This document shows, piece by piece, positions 35,364 through 47,300 of a stretch of DNA of 64,000 nucleotides. Both the position numbers and the translations under genes were made by a program. Numbering within the stretch: position 1 is the first letter of the stretch; each line of letters starts with the position of its first letter. The notes under the pieces were generated by a model. The model saw only the letters and a program-made list of their open reading frames with translations, was not told where the DNA came from and did not search any database. Origin of the DNA: Rhabditophanes sp. KR3021 (lineage: Eukaryota; Nematoda; Chromadorea; Rhabditida; Alloionematidae); contig CAUJLY010000002.1 of assembly GCA_963281155.1 (NCBI GenBank), positions 7,192,001-7,256,000 of the forward strand, read 5' to 3'.

Positions 35364-36890
35364 TTGGAGTAAGCTAAAATACTACAAAAATGAAATAGTT
35401 TAAAATAATGAAATTAGTTTAAAATAATAAAATTGGTAAAAAAATAAAATTATGATTAGATCGGCGGAGTCTTTTAACACAAAAAGTTAACTAGCCATCC
35501 AAAAGACAGACAATAGAGATGATAGTCCCTCTCTCAAACAAACAAGTTACGCTTTTAATTGTCACCAATTAGCAATAAAATAGTTGGCATCACCTTAAAG
35601 ATACATTAAAAGTGTTATGCAAGAAGTCAAAACTATAAAGTTATAATGATATCTCCTTATTTGGCGATACCATTTCAATAGAATAACCTGTTTTAAAACA
35701 CATTTTTGATTTAATATATCTTCTTTATTTAAATAAAATAGTAAAAATCATTTTTTGCAGGTAAGTACCTTGTATATTTTGTGAGAATTAGGTGGCAAGT
35801 AGACTTAACTAATTTGTGTTTGTGTTACTTTTTAAATTAAAAAAGGAATGGTGACTTCAAGGAGATCCAGGTGTCTTTTTTGGTGCTAATGTAGTTAAAT
35901 AATATCATTATCATCTTTCTATTGACTAATGTATCAGAATAATTTTACACATTATATTTTGCATTATGGGGAAGTTGTTAGGTAAAAAAGAAATTAATCA
36001 AGTTGTGTAATAATTAATTAACTTTGCCTTTACTTTTCTTTCAATTATATCTCTCTTTATGTTGTAGAAAAAGACATATAGTTTGTTACTTAATTTGTTA
36101 ATGTTTTTGATGATAGCATTAGACAAGAAATGTTACACAAATTGAGAAAAAGGTAGAATGTGATTGTTATTGGATATGTAACAGATGAGATTAAGCTTGA
36201 TTGTCAAGATAACCTTTAATCCTAATCAGACAACAATCAAAGACAGTTCACGCCCGGAATCTTCTTTTTGTGTTGTTTGAATAGAGGTATGCATTTACTT
36301 CAAACAGGAACCACTACCCATCTATCCAAACCCTGGTCAAACAATAAACAAGTTTGAAACCAAATTGAAACGATGCTATCTCTTTCTAAACTAGTGCAAC
36401 CAAATCACACTTATCAACAATCATTTAACAACTCCTAATTCAATCGTTTGTTGGTGCTTTTTATCAAACTTGATCAGAAACTTAACAAATAAATAAGAAT
36501 GGAATTTTATTTTGTTTTTATCAAAAGCAACGCACCTCTCACCACAAATAAAAGGTCATCTCATAAAGTGTACAACTAATTAGATTACATTTTTACTTTC
36601 TTGTTTGCGTAATCACTTTTGTTGGTTACATTTAATAATATTGGTACAACAAACTTGACAATACAATTGAAGACATTGTCAAAAGGAAAAGTGGATTAGT
36701 TTGGCTTTGTCCGTTGCAGTATTCCTTATTGTTGCAGAAACAAGTACGGGTCCTAACCAAATAATAACCAAATAAATAAATTAGAATTGAAATTAGCAAC
36801 TGTATGTAATTAAATGAACAAATGGATCTACTTAATGGAACAAATCTGTCCAGTTAGATGAATTTACAAACAAACTCAATTACCAAAAAC
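35364..36890. other. Intergenic, no gene seen
   Basis: AT-rich. The first 10 nt contain a TTTTAG acceptor directly before the carboxypeptidase ATG. No coding stretch, tandem repeat or RNA recognised in the remainder. Confidence 0.5.
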
Positions 36891-37269
36891 TTACTTTCTA
36901 GGAGGAGTAACTCCATTATTATACTCATAACACTTTCCATTCTCAATATTTACGATGCCACCAATGCCTGTATCAAATGTGGTAGGATTATGACAACCTG
37001 CAATGAATGTAGAATACTTATTCCACCAATGCCATTTTCCACGTGGATCTGTAGTTTTTATACACCAAGCGCCTGCACAATTATTGTTGGCATTCATGCA
37101 ATCTGATTGAGCATTTCTTACCCACCCAGGAGGCATACTTCCACTAAAACCAGTGGATGAAAGGCAATTCATTGAATTTATGGCTAAATAGATACTTAAT
37201 TTTAGTTTAATCAAATTACATACCTTTAACACAAACAGCTACCACCAAAATAACATGAAACAATGCCAT
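36891..37269 (-). CDS. Small secreted Cys-rich protein
   Basis: Exons 37224-37269 and 36891-37183 encode 112 residues. The first exon is a signal peptide (MALFHVILVVAVCVK), and the mature part holds six cysteines in the pattern MNCLSS, QSDCMNANNNCAGAWC, IAGCHN and GKCYEY. The order C..C..CxGAWC...GC resembles the Ly6-like or activin-receptor-like small domains common in nematode secretomes, but the match is not strong enough to name the family. Histidine and tryptophan are concentrated in the middle (GKWHWWNKYS). Probably an extracellular or gut-lumen protein. Confidence 0.72.
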
Positions 37270-37707
37270 CTTATATGTATTTGTGTATACAAATTGAAAA
37301 GTCCAAAATAATAACGAACATTTTCTTTTTTCATCCCTTTATATCTTTCTTTATTTGATCACTCTTTCAATTTATCTCCAAGTTACCATTACCAACCAAA
37401 ATAAACATCATTAAATATTTAGAATATGAAATACCAAAAAATGATTTGTCTAGTAGCTTAAAGCAGTATATTATATTTTTATATCAAATGCCATCCTCTT
37501 TTTTGTACAATGCCTTTTAAATATACTCCCAAATGCCAATATATATTGTCTTAGAGACAATTGTAGGCTTTTGGATATTTTGTTATAATAAATTTATGTT
37601 ACTTTTGTGTGTCTTTTTAAAGATATGTAATGTATTTAGTTAATGTGTTTCTAAGCTACTAGTTTGTTTATTTTTAAATTTAAATTTGTTATAGAATTAA
37701 TAACAAT
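37270..37707. other. Divergent spacer
   Basis: Shared upstream region of the secreted Cys-rich gene (minus) and the ceramidase-family gene (plus). AT-rich, no reading frame of note. Confidence 0.4.
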
Positions 37708-38977
37708 ATGAAAAGATTGGTTGTTGTCGTGATGATTTGCTGTTTTTTGGTGGATTGTAGGAAACGAAATTACAGAATAGATTTGGAAATAGATCCTATT
37801 GATAGGTGGAAGGAAGTTATTAAGGATTATAAGGAGCAATTTAATGAAGTGTTGGATGAAGTTGTCAAGAGCAATCAAAATCCTATTTTGGAAACTGTTA
37901 TGGAATATATGGTTGACTATTTCGCTTTGCCTAATTTGCCGAAAGATTATCAGGATGAGTTGAGAGGAATTGCTTTAGTTAGCGGAAGGAGATTAGATGA
38001 AGTGTTGTTATTTAATATTATTTATGACCTCACCTCATCTCACTTTTTACCCAAATACGGCGATAAGGAAGATGTGTCAGTAATTGCAGGAGGTCAAAAC
38101 AACACCATCTTCCATGGAACAAATCTAATCAACATGTTTTCACCTAAATCCCAACAACACATCCTAACAATCGAATTTTACCAAAACAAAAACCTCCTCT
38201 TCAAATCCAATCACATTCCAGGCTTTATCGGCACAATCACAGCCTACAAACCAAACCACTTCTCCATCTCCCTAAACCTCAAAAAAGAAGGAAACGATGT
38301 TGACAATCTCCTAAGCCTAACATCAGGAAACTTCCATTCAATTCCATTAACTATTCGTAAAGTTTTTGAAGTTGCTAATTCGTTCGAACGAGCTATTTTA
38401 TTTTTATCAAACACCAACTTCATAGCCCCATCATTTGTAACAATTGGTGGTATTAATTCTACCCAAGGAGCTATTATTACAAGGTTCGTCTAAAGATTGT
38501 CAAAGAAGTGGGTTATAAAACAAAAGACATTTCATCCATAATCATTTGATTGATGTTGGGAAAGGAAATTTAAGTAGTTTCTCTGGGGAAAATATTGTTG
38601 CATCCAATTTTGATACATTCATATTTGATTGCTTTTAGGAGCCGAAATGAGACATCCTATGTCCAATATTTGGATGGCAGTGCATTTATATGTGCGGGAA
38701 GTTTTGATCTTCTGCGTTGCAGGGACAAATTTGGTTTTGGTAACAATGTGACTGGAGATGTTTTGTACGAAGCTTTATCTACCAACCAGACGAAGTAAGT
38801 TTTAATTGAAATGATTAATTAAATTTATTTAGTGTCACGACTTTTGTTATGAGTGGTGGTGATGAGGAAGTAAATGATAATTTTTTCAAAGTTAATGAAT
38901 TTATTGAGAACAATGTAGATGGTGTTGTGAAGGATGATTTGATATTTGCGATATTGAATAATAATGGCAGTAATTGA
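37708..38977 (+). CDS. Acid ceramidase / NAAA-family protein lacking catalytic residues
   Basis: Exons 37708-38483, 38639-38794 and 38833-38977 encode 358 residues, near the family length. Signal peptide MKRLVVVVMICCFLVDC. Family landmarks are the propeptide-like helical N-terminus, LDEVLLFNIIYDL (compare ILxxNxxYE), IPGFIGTITAYKPNHFSISL (compare GYVGxLTGxKPxxFSLTL), FVTIGGINSTQGAIITR, and LYEALSTNQT. In active members a Cys-Thr-Ser sequence opens the beta subunit as nucleophile, followed by HGRNxD. Here the corresponding positions read KEDVSVIAGG and FHGTNLIN, so the nucleophile Cys, the Arg and the Asp are all replaced. The protein should therefore be unable to self-cleave or hydrolyse amides and is likely a pseudoenzyme. 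All exons are open. Confidence 0.8.
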
Positions 38978-39018
38978 TGAAGATGTGTCTGTTATGTTTA
39001 GATCGTTGCTCCTTTATT

Positions 39019-39084
39019 AGTAATCAACTTCTTATCTGTAATCAACTTCTTATCTGTAATCAACTTTTTATTTGTAATCAACTA
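39019..39084. repeat. Short tandem repeat, 18-nt unit, about 3.7 copies
   Basis: The unit TGTAATCAACTTCTTATC recurs in direct order with small changes (CTTTTTATT in the third copy) between the ceramidase-family gene and the cyclophilin gene. It is not coding. Confidence 0.85.
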
Positions 39085-39236
39085 CGTGAATCTATTAGAA
39101 TGTGTGGTACGTCGTGCCGTTAATTTAATGAAGAAGTTCGTTGTGGGAGTTAGTGAGTAAAAGGTTAATCAAAATTATTATTGGCTATCACTTTTACTAC
39201 AATAGTAATCGTTGTTTTGCCCGTTAAATATAAGTC

Positions 39237-39890
39237 ATGTCTCGTTCAAAGGTTTTTTTCGATATTGTTTCAAACAAAAAACCACTAGGAAGAGTTGTTA
39301 TGGAACTTTTCAATGATGTTACCCCAAAGACATCTGAAAATTTCCGTGCTTTGTGTACTGGAGAAAAGGGAGTAGGCAAGGCTGGAGTACCACTCCATTA
39401 TAAGGGAGCTTCTTTCCATCGTGTTATTCCACAATTTATGCTTCAAGGTGGTGATTTTACTAGAGTAGGTTAGGCCTCATTTGTTCATGTCTTAAACAAC
39501 TTATTTTCTAGCATAATGGAACAGGCGGAGAATCAATTTGTAAGTATTTGAATGAAAATTATTAAAAATTGCAACATTTAGACGGAGACAAATTCCCAGA
39601 TGAGAACTTCAAGGAAAAACACACTGTGAAGGGTCTTTTATCCATGGCTAATGCAGGACCAAACACAAATGGCTCCCAATTCTTCATCACAACAGTTCCA
39701 ACTCCATGGCTCGATGGGTAAATTACCTCTCAAAATGTTGCTTATTCATTTATTTAGGAAACATGTTGTATTCGGAAAAGTTATTGAAGGATACAAGATT
39801 GTCGAACAAATCGAAAACACCAAGACTGCTCGTGGAGATGCTCCAGTCAATCCCATCATCATTGCCGACTGCGGAGAACTCAAAGAATAA
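39237..39890 (+). CDS. Cyclophilin-type peptidyl-prolyl isomerase
   Basis: Exons 39237-39464, 39512-39539, 39582-39717 and 39758-39890 encode 174 residues. The core is a canonical cyclophilin. Active-site Arg and Phe lie in [18 protein letters not shown], followed by [13 protein letters not shown], the Met/Ala/Asn/Gln segment [20 protein letters not shown], the cyclosporin Trp in VPTPWLDG, and the His in GKHVVFGKV. It has the divergent-loop insertion ([17 protein letters not shown]), seen in cytosolic cyclophilins of nematodes and plants. No signal peptide and no other domain, so it is a cytosolic or nuclear single-domain isomerase. Confidence 0.95.
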
Positions 39891-40038
39891 TTCTTATTTT
39901 TTCCAATTATATTAGTTTGCTAGAAATAAAATTTATTGTTACTGCTTTTTTGTTATGTAATTAAATGCCGTAATAATTGATAATGTTTGAAGCTTATTAC
40001 GATTTTAGAAAGAATTGAGACTACGTAATTGTTTGTTT

Positions 40039-40420
40039 TTACCAGATGATTCGCATCTGCTTTATTCTCTTTGCAAGTATGTATATGAAAAAATTGCAAA
40101 TTTGTAAATTGTTTGTGCAAGAATAACACCGAAGATCATGTTTGTTTTGAAAAAGTTGCCTCTTACAAGGCCAGACTCCTTTAATGGCCGCCTGTATATG
40201 GCACGCCAAACTAATTTCCTTGTGACAAGGAACGAAGCCAGAGCACGAGTGTGGGTGCCGAGACAAAAGACATAAAATTTGGTTATCTTGACGAAAGTTT
40301 TGAATGCGAGATGACATATGAAGGTGGTGCCTGAGGCAAGAATCGCATAATTGTAGAATTAAGTTTCTCTCATACCCAAACAAACACAATCAGCACAACA
40401 AACCCCATCTCATATATCCA
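40039..40420 (-). CDS. Possible Cys-rich secreted protein, uncertain model
   Basis: A minus-strand frame of about 116 codons carries many cysteines (LCDSCLRHHLH, CSGFVPCHKEISLACHI, RCYSCTNNLQIC). Just upstream an ATG opens a hydrophobic signal-like stretch (MGFVVLIVFVW), but it is one base out of frame with the Cys-rich part, and no splice joins them. The opposite strand is also open over part of the region (MFVLKKLPLTRPDSFNGRLY), so the coding strand itself is not certain. Confidence 0.28.
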
Positions 40421-40754
40421 CCAAATTTTGTGAAATGTCTGTTGCATTTTAAATTATCACTTTTTACATTATAATGTTTGTCTAAATAAAAGAGACCAAG
40501 AAGTACACTATCTCATGTTATCGATCAAATCAAATTTAGTATCACATTTTAATATATATTTTTGTTGTTGATACTATACGTCAACTAAATTAGCCCTTTG
40601 ATTTGTCTCAGCCCGAATAATAAGTTGCATGGGTGGAAACATAATCTAGCATTTTTGATTAAATTTGATTATATATTATAATATACGCACACACCCGACA
40701 CCTTTTAAATTATTATAATTTGACACCAATCAACCATAAATTAGTATACCAAAG

Positions 40755-41085
40755 ATGGCGTCTTCTGGAACTGTTCAACAATATCGCAATAAGGCTATGG
40801 CTCGTGAAGATAACTTAATTTATTCTGTCAAAAGAATATTGACCAGAATACGATTCCGCTCCGACAACAAAATATATTACCTTGTTGAATGGCTGGACTT
40901 TCCTGTAGAATTTTGTACTTGGGAACCTCAAGATAATATACTCGTAATGTTGCCCCTTCTTTCATATTTATAATAATTTTCTTTGCTTATTTTAGGACAA
41001 GAATCTTATCTTAAGTAAGTTGGAGAGAGCAATGCATTTACAAATTGTCTTCAACCACACTACCATCACCAAAGACTTTTTTTAA
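40755..41085 (+). CDS. Small chromodomain protein
   Basis: Exons 40755-40943 and 40996-41085 encode 92 residues. The chromodomain spans residues 20-65: YSVKRILTRIRF, then KIYYLVEWLDFP and the hallmark FCTWEPQDNIL. The aromatic cage positions (Tyr, Trp, Trp or Phe) are largely kept, so binding to a methylated lysine on histone H3 is plausible. There is no chromoshadow domain, and the whole protein is only slightly longer than the domain, so it differs from HP1. It may be a single-domain reader or derive from a retroelement integrase chromodomain, but no other retroelement part is nearby. Confidence 0.8.
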
Positions 41086-42455
41086 TAATTATATCTTTCA
41101 GATTACGAAAACTCTTTTAAGACCCTAACCAAATGCATAAACAACAATTGATAGGATATAATAAAGACAAACCCATCTGAAGACACCTTGTCCTAAGGGG
41201 CTAGAACTAAATTTTGGTCTCATTTCTACCATATTATTGCCTTTGTTCAATGGATCAAAACAGATTTTGTATTACCTCTCCTCTAAGATCAACATTATCC
41301 CCTGTTCTTTATTCATATCCACCCTTTTTATATATATCTTTTTAAAAACATATTCATTCAAGTATATAAAGAAACGCATGTGTGTTATTTTTTATTGATT
41401 TGGTAGTCGACAATAAAATAGCTGTTATCACGAAAAGCGTAATTTATTATGTTCAAATTAATGTTTATTATATTCATTGAAAGAAGTGTGTCAAAAGACT
41501 ATAAGTTATTTTTTAGTTTGTTCATTTAATAAATATTCTCTTTACTTATCAATGATCATTTTCTTTTCGATATTTGATGGCTTGTTCGCAAATTAAATAA
41601 TAACCTTTTGTTTGATTTGAATGAGCAATTTGCAACATATGTGAACAATCGCGTTCTTTAGAATAAAAAAGAACAAATCATTAAAAAGTGCAACCAATAA
41701 ACGGTATAAACTATTTATTAAATATAAAAAAGAGACAATCTATTCAATTAATGAGTTAAGTGCACATTCATTCCACACAAAATATTAATCTTCCACATAC
41801 ACCATACAATAATAGTGGCTGACTGATTATAGTTGGTGTACTCAAAACGCAACCAACGCATTATAATTTCACATGCGTGGTTGCAAGAAGTGTCTTTGAA
41901 ACCCACACACACTTCTCTTCATCCCAAAAAAAGAATGTTGGGAGGGAAAGTGCCTTCATACAAAACTGAAATAAATGCAACGTAAGATGTTGTAAAACAA
42001 CTTTAGGCCTAGTCTCCCATTATATTGAATCAGGAAGGGTACTTGGTACGTGTCATTGATATGATTGAGGTTGTTCTAACCGAAAACAAAGTGACATGCA
42101 AATCTAACACCATAGAACTCACTCTCAGGGCCCATCATTCTTTTTGAACATCAAAACAAAGACTAATAACATTGTTTGTTGTGTGACTGTGAAATTTGAA
42201 TGTAAGATGGTGTCTAGTTGTCAGAAAAGGTACATTTGAAGACATAAATGTTACAATTAGAAAATACAATAACTACCATCTTCACTTCCTTGCTCTTTTT
42301 TTGAGTAAACGTGTTTGTTAATTAAATTACCAATAAAGGATGTAATACATAGCTTTAAAAGTGTCATTAGTGATATTCAATCAAAATTAATACGTTTGTT
42401 GGTTATGTTTCAATGTATTTTAGCTAATTATATTTTTCTGGTTGTATTTTATTTG
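41086..42455. other. Intergenic, no gene seen
   Basis: AT-rich. The right end holds a TTTTAG acceptor at 42418-42423, about 33 nt before the next ATG. Confidence 0.5.
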
Positions 42456-43250
42456 ATGAAAGGTTTGGGGTGTGAGGAGAGGCACTTTTTTAATCCACTT
42501 GGAATTGGATTGTTTCGGGCAGAGGGTTCCAGGATGGTGGACAATGTTAGGACTTTTGATCATGCACGTTTTAGAGATGAGGAGCCGAGGAGGAGGAAGA
42601 AGCCTTATAGAAAGGGTAGGGACGAGGAGGATGAGGAAGAAGGTGAAAGTGGCAGGAAAATGGGATCTACTAAAGTTGATTTAAGTATTTCGGCGAAGCA
42701 AAAGAAGCGTGAAAGTGTAGATGGTTCGGTGGAGGATAATAAAGTGAAGGTTGCTGTTAATGACAAGAAAAGAATTAAGGAACGTAGACATCCTACAAAC
42801 TTTTTCGGACCTTCACTACGTCTAGCTGAGGAACAAGTTGCAATGGCTAGATTGAATTTAGGTCCAAGAATGCTTGATTTAAAAGAACTGGATAAATCTA
42901 CTGAATTAGAAACAAGAGTATTTCTACGGTCGAAAATAGACCGTTCTACAAAAGATGGTTTTTGTGAGTGCAAAGATGAAATTAAAATAAGAAAGAATAT
43001 GGCTCGAATTGACGTTATTGACAGTGAAGCAAAGATTAAAGATAAAAAATCAACGACAACTACCAAAAATCCTTCTGAGCCTAATGCTTTTGAACAAAAT
43101 GTTAGAAAACAGTTGGCTCCTCATGACCACAATGATGATGTAGATGGCGAAATTCAACTAAGAGATGATGGTAGTAGACGTGAACGAGTTTTTAGGAAAC
43201 ATTTATTAATGCATGGCACTAGGCAAAGATTGATGAAATTGGGGCGTTAA
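42456..43250 (+). CDS. Basic, probably nuclear protein, unknown family
   Basis: A single exon of 264 residues from the ATG at 42456 (MKGLGCEERHFFNPLGIGLF). The sequence is rich in Lys, Arg, Glu and Asp, with RRRKKPYRKGRDEEDEEE resembling a nuclear localisation signal next to an acidic run. A conserved-looking centre is HPTNFFGPSLRLAEEQVAM followed by RLNLGPRMLDLKELDKSTEL. It ends RKHLLMHGTRQRLMKLGR. The start was chosen because of the acceptor just upstream; the frame is open further up but hydrophobic by composition. No known domain was recognised. Confidence 0.68.
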   Translation: MKGLGCEERHFFNPLGIGLFRAEGSRMVDNVRTFDHARFRDEEPRRRKKPYRKGRDEEDEEEGESGRKMGSTKVDLSISAKQKKRESVDGSVEDNKVKVAVNDKKRIKERRHPTNFFGPSLRLAEEQVAMARLNLGPRMLDLKELDKSTELETRVFLRSKIDRSTKDGFCECKDEIKIRKNMARIDVIDSEAKIKDKKSTTTTKNPSEPNAFEQNVRKQLAPHDHNDDVDGEIQLRDDGSRRERVFRKHLLMHGTRQRLMKLGR

Positions 43251-43335
43251 AATTAAGTTAAGTTTTTTTGTGTAATAAAAGGATTTTTAATATTGTTTAT
43301 GATTATTGTTTCTAATTTTGATATTTGATACAGGA

Positions 43336-43566
43336 CTATATGTCTTTTTGTAAACAATACATATTCTGGAATAAGTTTGCGATAAGTAGGAGTTGGAAGC
43401 CAAAGCCGTAGCTCCTTTTCAATTTTTGGTTTGCTTTAAAGGAAGGACTATCAATTTTTTTGATTTTAGCTAAGGGATTTTGTAAAGTATCTCTTAAAAT
43501 ATATTCTAAATAGTCAACAAAAAAAATAGTGTCTTTTTCAGTTACAATTGCCGGACCTCGGATCAT
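43336..43566 (-). CDS. Small protein or terminal exon, unknown
   Basis: A minus-strand frame of 76 codons from an ATG (MIRGPAIVTEKDTIFFVDYL) has coding-like composition with a C-terminal aromatic-rich part (RSYGFGFQLLLIANLFQNMY). It converges with the basic protein gene. No signal peptide, no clear acceptor just upstream, family unknown. It could also be a last exon. Confidence 0.35.
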   Translation of the reverse strand: MIRGPAIVTEKDTIFFVDYLEYILRDTLQNPLAKIKKIDSPSFKANQKLKRSYGFGFQLLLIANLFQNMYCLQKDI

Positions 43567-44051
43567 CCAATTGTTTTGAAAGTGCTATAATGATCGATGA
43601 ATGATGACATCTAGCATTATATAAATAACAAAAATAGCCATTCTACTACATTCAACAATAATTTGTGTGCATGTAATCATTAATTAAATAAACACTTTCT
43701 ATATCTCTAGTGTGTTTATTGCAGAAAAATTACTGTATTAAATTTTTAATTTTATCCAACTTGGTAACTCTAATTATTTGCCTCTATTCTGAACTACTTG
43801 CGAATGATGAATTGCTCCCAAAAGATGTAGTTTAAATCAAAAACGATTACGCAATAACTTTGTAATTTCCACTTATTTGATTGGTATTTATAAAAAGTGC
43901 TACCTTTCGTAATTAAAATACATTTTTTTAAATAAATTGTTTCATGTCTCGATTGAAATAGCATTCAACCGTTGCAAAAATCAAGCTATATCCCAATACG
44001 ATTTTTTTTAAATACCGATAAATTTGAATGCAAATATATTATTTTACAGAA
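43567..44051. other. Intergenic, no gene seen
   Basis: AT-rich spacer; the right end has a TTTTACAG acceptor 2 nt before the next ATG. Confidence 0.4.
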
Positions 44052-44349
44052 ATGTCAACTTCAATGCGATGCCCAAATTATGAAAAATTGGCTGAAAACA
44101 ATCCCTTCGCAAATGCCGAGTTAATATTAGCGAATGGAACAATTAAGGTTTCCAAAACCGTGCTCTGTTATTACAGCGATTACTTTTATGATTTATTCAT
44201 GAAAGATTTGACCAAAGGTAAGTAAGTAAATATTTTAATACTCTTCAGACAAATTCAAAATACCAGAAATTGAACTGAACAATTTTAATTGTTATCTCGA
44301 AGTTATACAGAAATTTGTATTAACTTTCTATGCACATTCCTTACTATAA
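44052..44349 (+). CDS. Short BTB-domain protein (truncated kelch paralogue)
   Basis: Exons 44052-44217 and 44249-44349 encode 88 residues. Residues 20-56 match the first exon of the BTB-BACK-kelch gene at 17965-19763: NAELILANGTIKVSKTVL against NDAELVFSDGCIKVSRMIL, and YSDYFYDLFMKDLTKG against HSKYFYDLLTKDITQ. The exon junction is in the same place and phase. The second exon diverges and stops early, before the BACK domain, and no kelch exon follows in the next 8 kb. It is therefore a short BTB-only protein or the remnant of a longer gene; a dominant-negative partner role is conceivable but unsupported. Confidence 0.65.
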
Positions 44350-47300
44350 CTAATTTACACTAACCGTCCACTATCAGGTTGAAATGCGACGATAAAGCCA
44401 ATAACGCAAAAAGTAACATTTGTAATAAAGCTTTTTATAATAATAAATTAATATGCATATCCTTTTGTCAAATACTTTATACTGAATATGATTGTTAAGA
44501 ATTTTCAAAAAAATAAGTGTTTATAAATATGCTTTATATAATATTCAAACCCTATTTTTGGATATCGATACAATAGTCATAACTATTGTTCTTTGATACG
44601 TTACTAAAGCGCGAAGATTGCTTAGCAAAGTCTTTAAAATTGTATATCAAAAAGAAAATATAAAATTTGGATCAAAAGTTAGTGGGAATATAACGTCTAC
44701 TAATTTAGGTTCGGCAATTTACCAAATCATTATACAAGTTCTTCTGACAATACGAATTAGAAAAACCTGGAGCATTCATGATATTTAATTACCAACTACA
44801 ATTTTGCATAGTTTCCAAATTTACTTATAATTTAAAATATTGTGCATGGAAAGTTCATTATTTTCCTACTGCATGTTCCTCATAAATGTATTAATTTGGA
44901 AACTAAATAGAAATTTATTTTATGTAATTTCATTTAAAAACTGAACTCATAATTTACAGTAAAACTAATTGTTGGATTCAGATCAGTTAATTAAGCTTTC
45001 CCAACTTCCATTTGTTGTAAAGAAGTTTTAATTAGTAAGTCGGACTAGTGCATTCATATTTTGACATATCCTGTAAACAAATTTAAAAAATTTATTTTTA
45101 TTAATTGGACGCAGTATTTTAAGCTGTCAACAGTTTTATTATATTACAACCAAAATATATTATAGTTGTACATATAATAAAGAGGCCATTCAAATTCAAT
45201 CAAAAAAATTATCAAAACTTTAAAAATAAGCAAGAAACGTGGTAAGGATCATAAAAGATTTTTGATCTTTTGAACTGTTATCATTGCTAATATTTTCTGT
45301 TGATTTAGGTAAAAAAGTTTTCTTTCTTGTTTCTATTATTCCAAAAATACTCAAATTTCACATACTATTCCACCTTATTTTATATATGCAAATTGTAAAT
45401 ATCTATCTCATTTGCTCATCAGAATTGCTAACTAATAATTGCAGTCATATTTATTTTTGTAATAAAATATGACGACAAATAGATATATATCCTTCCTCCT
45501 ATTTTTTGTCAAAAAGTATGATAACTCTTTTTTGTTTTTTATAAATTAATAAAACAATCCAAAATAAGAAAAGATGATTATTAAAAATTGGAAGTTATGT
45601 TATTTGTAAAGTATTTATAAACCTATTTGTATTGTTATTTTTTACAATCCCTAGAATGGAAGCCTCCTTAATATTGGTTGATATTTCAATTTTTGTCTAA
45701 ATAAATAGAGTTAATGATATGACGAATTTTTTTTATTTACTGACATCTATAAAAAATGACTAACAAATTCTTTTTGGCAAATTTTAATTATTTTAATAAA
45801 TTAAGTTTTGTGAATGTTAGATTTTAAATCACACAATAAATAGAAGATATATAGAAAGGTAAACAACAAAATTCGTTCCACATTGTTTAGAATGAACCTC
45901 AAAAGAAACAATTAATTTTGATAGATTTATGTTAATAACACAAAAATAGAAAATAATCTTATTGTTCCCTCCAAATTTAGATGTTATTGTTTGTTGATCC
46001 ACCAAATGTTTATGTATATTTATTTATTAATTTGATTGTTATCTTGCCGCCACCAAAACTAGCTCTTTGTTTTGATCCAAATTAAAGCTTAAATATTTTG
46101 TTTTTTAAAAACTTCTATTTCAAGTTTTTCATTACGTCAAAAGTGGTAGTAGTTATGTGTGTTGTTTGCTCTCATCCTGATTTGCCTTAATTTGTTTTGA
46201 ACAAGATATGCGTTCAGAGAGAGCTTAAGTTTTGATTTAAAAAGATAAGCTTGTATGTTGTGGGGGATGTTATTTATTGTTGGGCATATTGTTATGGCCA
46301 GAGTAGATCAATCTTGACAAAAAAGGTATAATTAAAATATATTTTCCCCAACCATACAATACTTATACTACATGTTTTGAGTACAAAAAGCGTCTACTAA
46401 ATATATATTTCGTCGTGATATCATTTTTAATTACCGGTAATAAATATGCATGCTTTATACCTCTATAATCGACGTATAAATGGTGGCAAAAAACTTTATA
46501 TGTTAAAAGCAAAAAAGGAAAATGTCATTGGGTGTAAAACATATGTTAAGCTTGATAATTAAACCTTTTAAACATCAAAAACACAGAATGTTTAAAATGT
46601 GAAAATTGACTCTCATTTAGTTAACTTTACAAAATACTTTATTTAAACATTAAAATTTATTTAATCAAATTATTGACTTTCAAGTGTACACACTTTTTTT
46701 GGTTCCTAGTATTTATTGTAAAATTATGTAGTTGTTAACACACACAAGAAAGTCTTATTTAATTTAGCTTCAGCCTTGGTAATGAAATGACAAGAGTGTC
46801 GCGCCTCAATCACTACCATAAAAAATGATTGCTTTGTATCAGTCATTTTGGTTCCTTTGCAATATAACCTCATTCTTTTTGTAACGATAAACTCATAGAC
46901 AAAAATTATTTTAGGTACAAATGGTTTATGTTTACATTTTATGACAAACCTTCTTGATACCAAAATTGCCTCTTGATTGAGGTAATGCGGAAGTTTGTAG
47001 AGAGAATTTTATTGGCAAAACGTCGTATACACATCTCTTTGACTACACACTATACAATACCTTTGCTAAATAACATTTTCATTCAAAAGCTAAAATACTA
47101 AAAAATTAAATACCATCGGCTTAAAAATGCTATTTTTTGTTTGTTCGCATAATTCAAAAAATCATAACAAAATTTAAGCTTTTAGCAGCAATATAACTTT
47201 TTGACCTATCAATAATATTTTTGTAATCGTCTCCAATTTCGGCAAAGCTCAAAACTCTGTGAAATTACGTATATATTGGCAATTAGATAGATGTCTGTAT

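Noticed and set aside
42605..43066. 153-codon minus-strand frame
   Set aside because: Antisense shadow of the basic protein; its Ser/Leu-rich content mirrors Lys/Glu-rich codons on the other strand.
46724..46963. 79-codon minus-strand frame in the gene desert
   Set aside because: No ATG in good context, no partner exons, only part of it looks coding.
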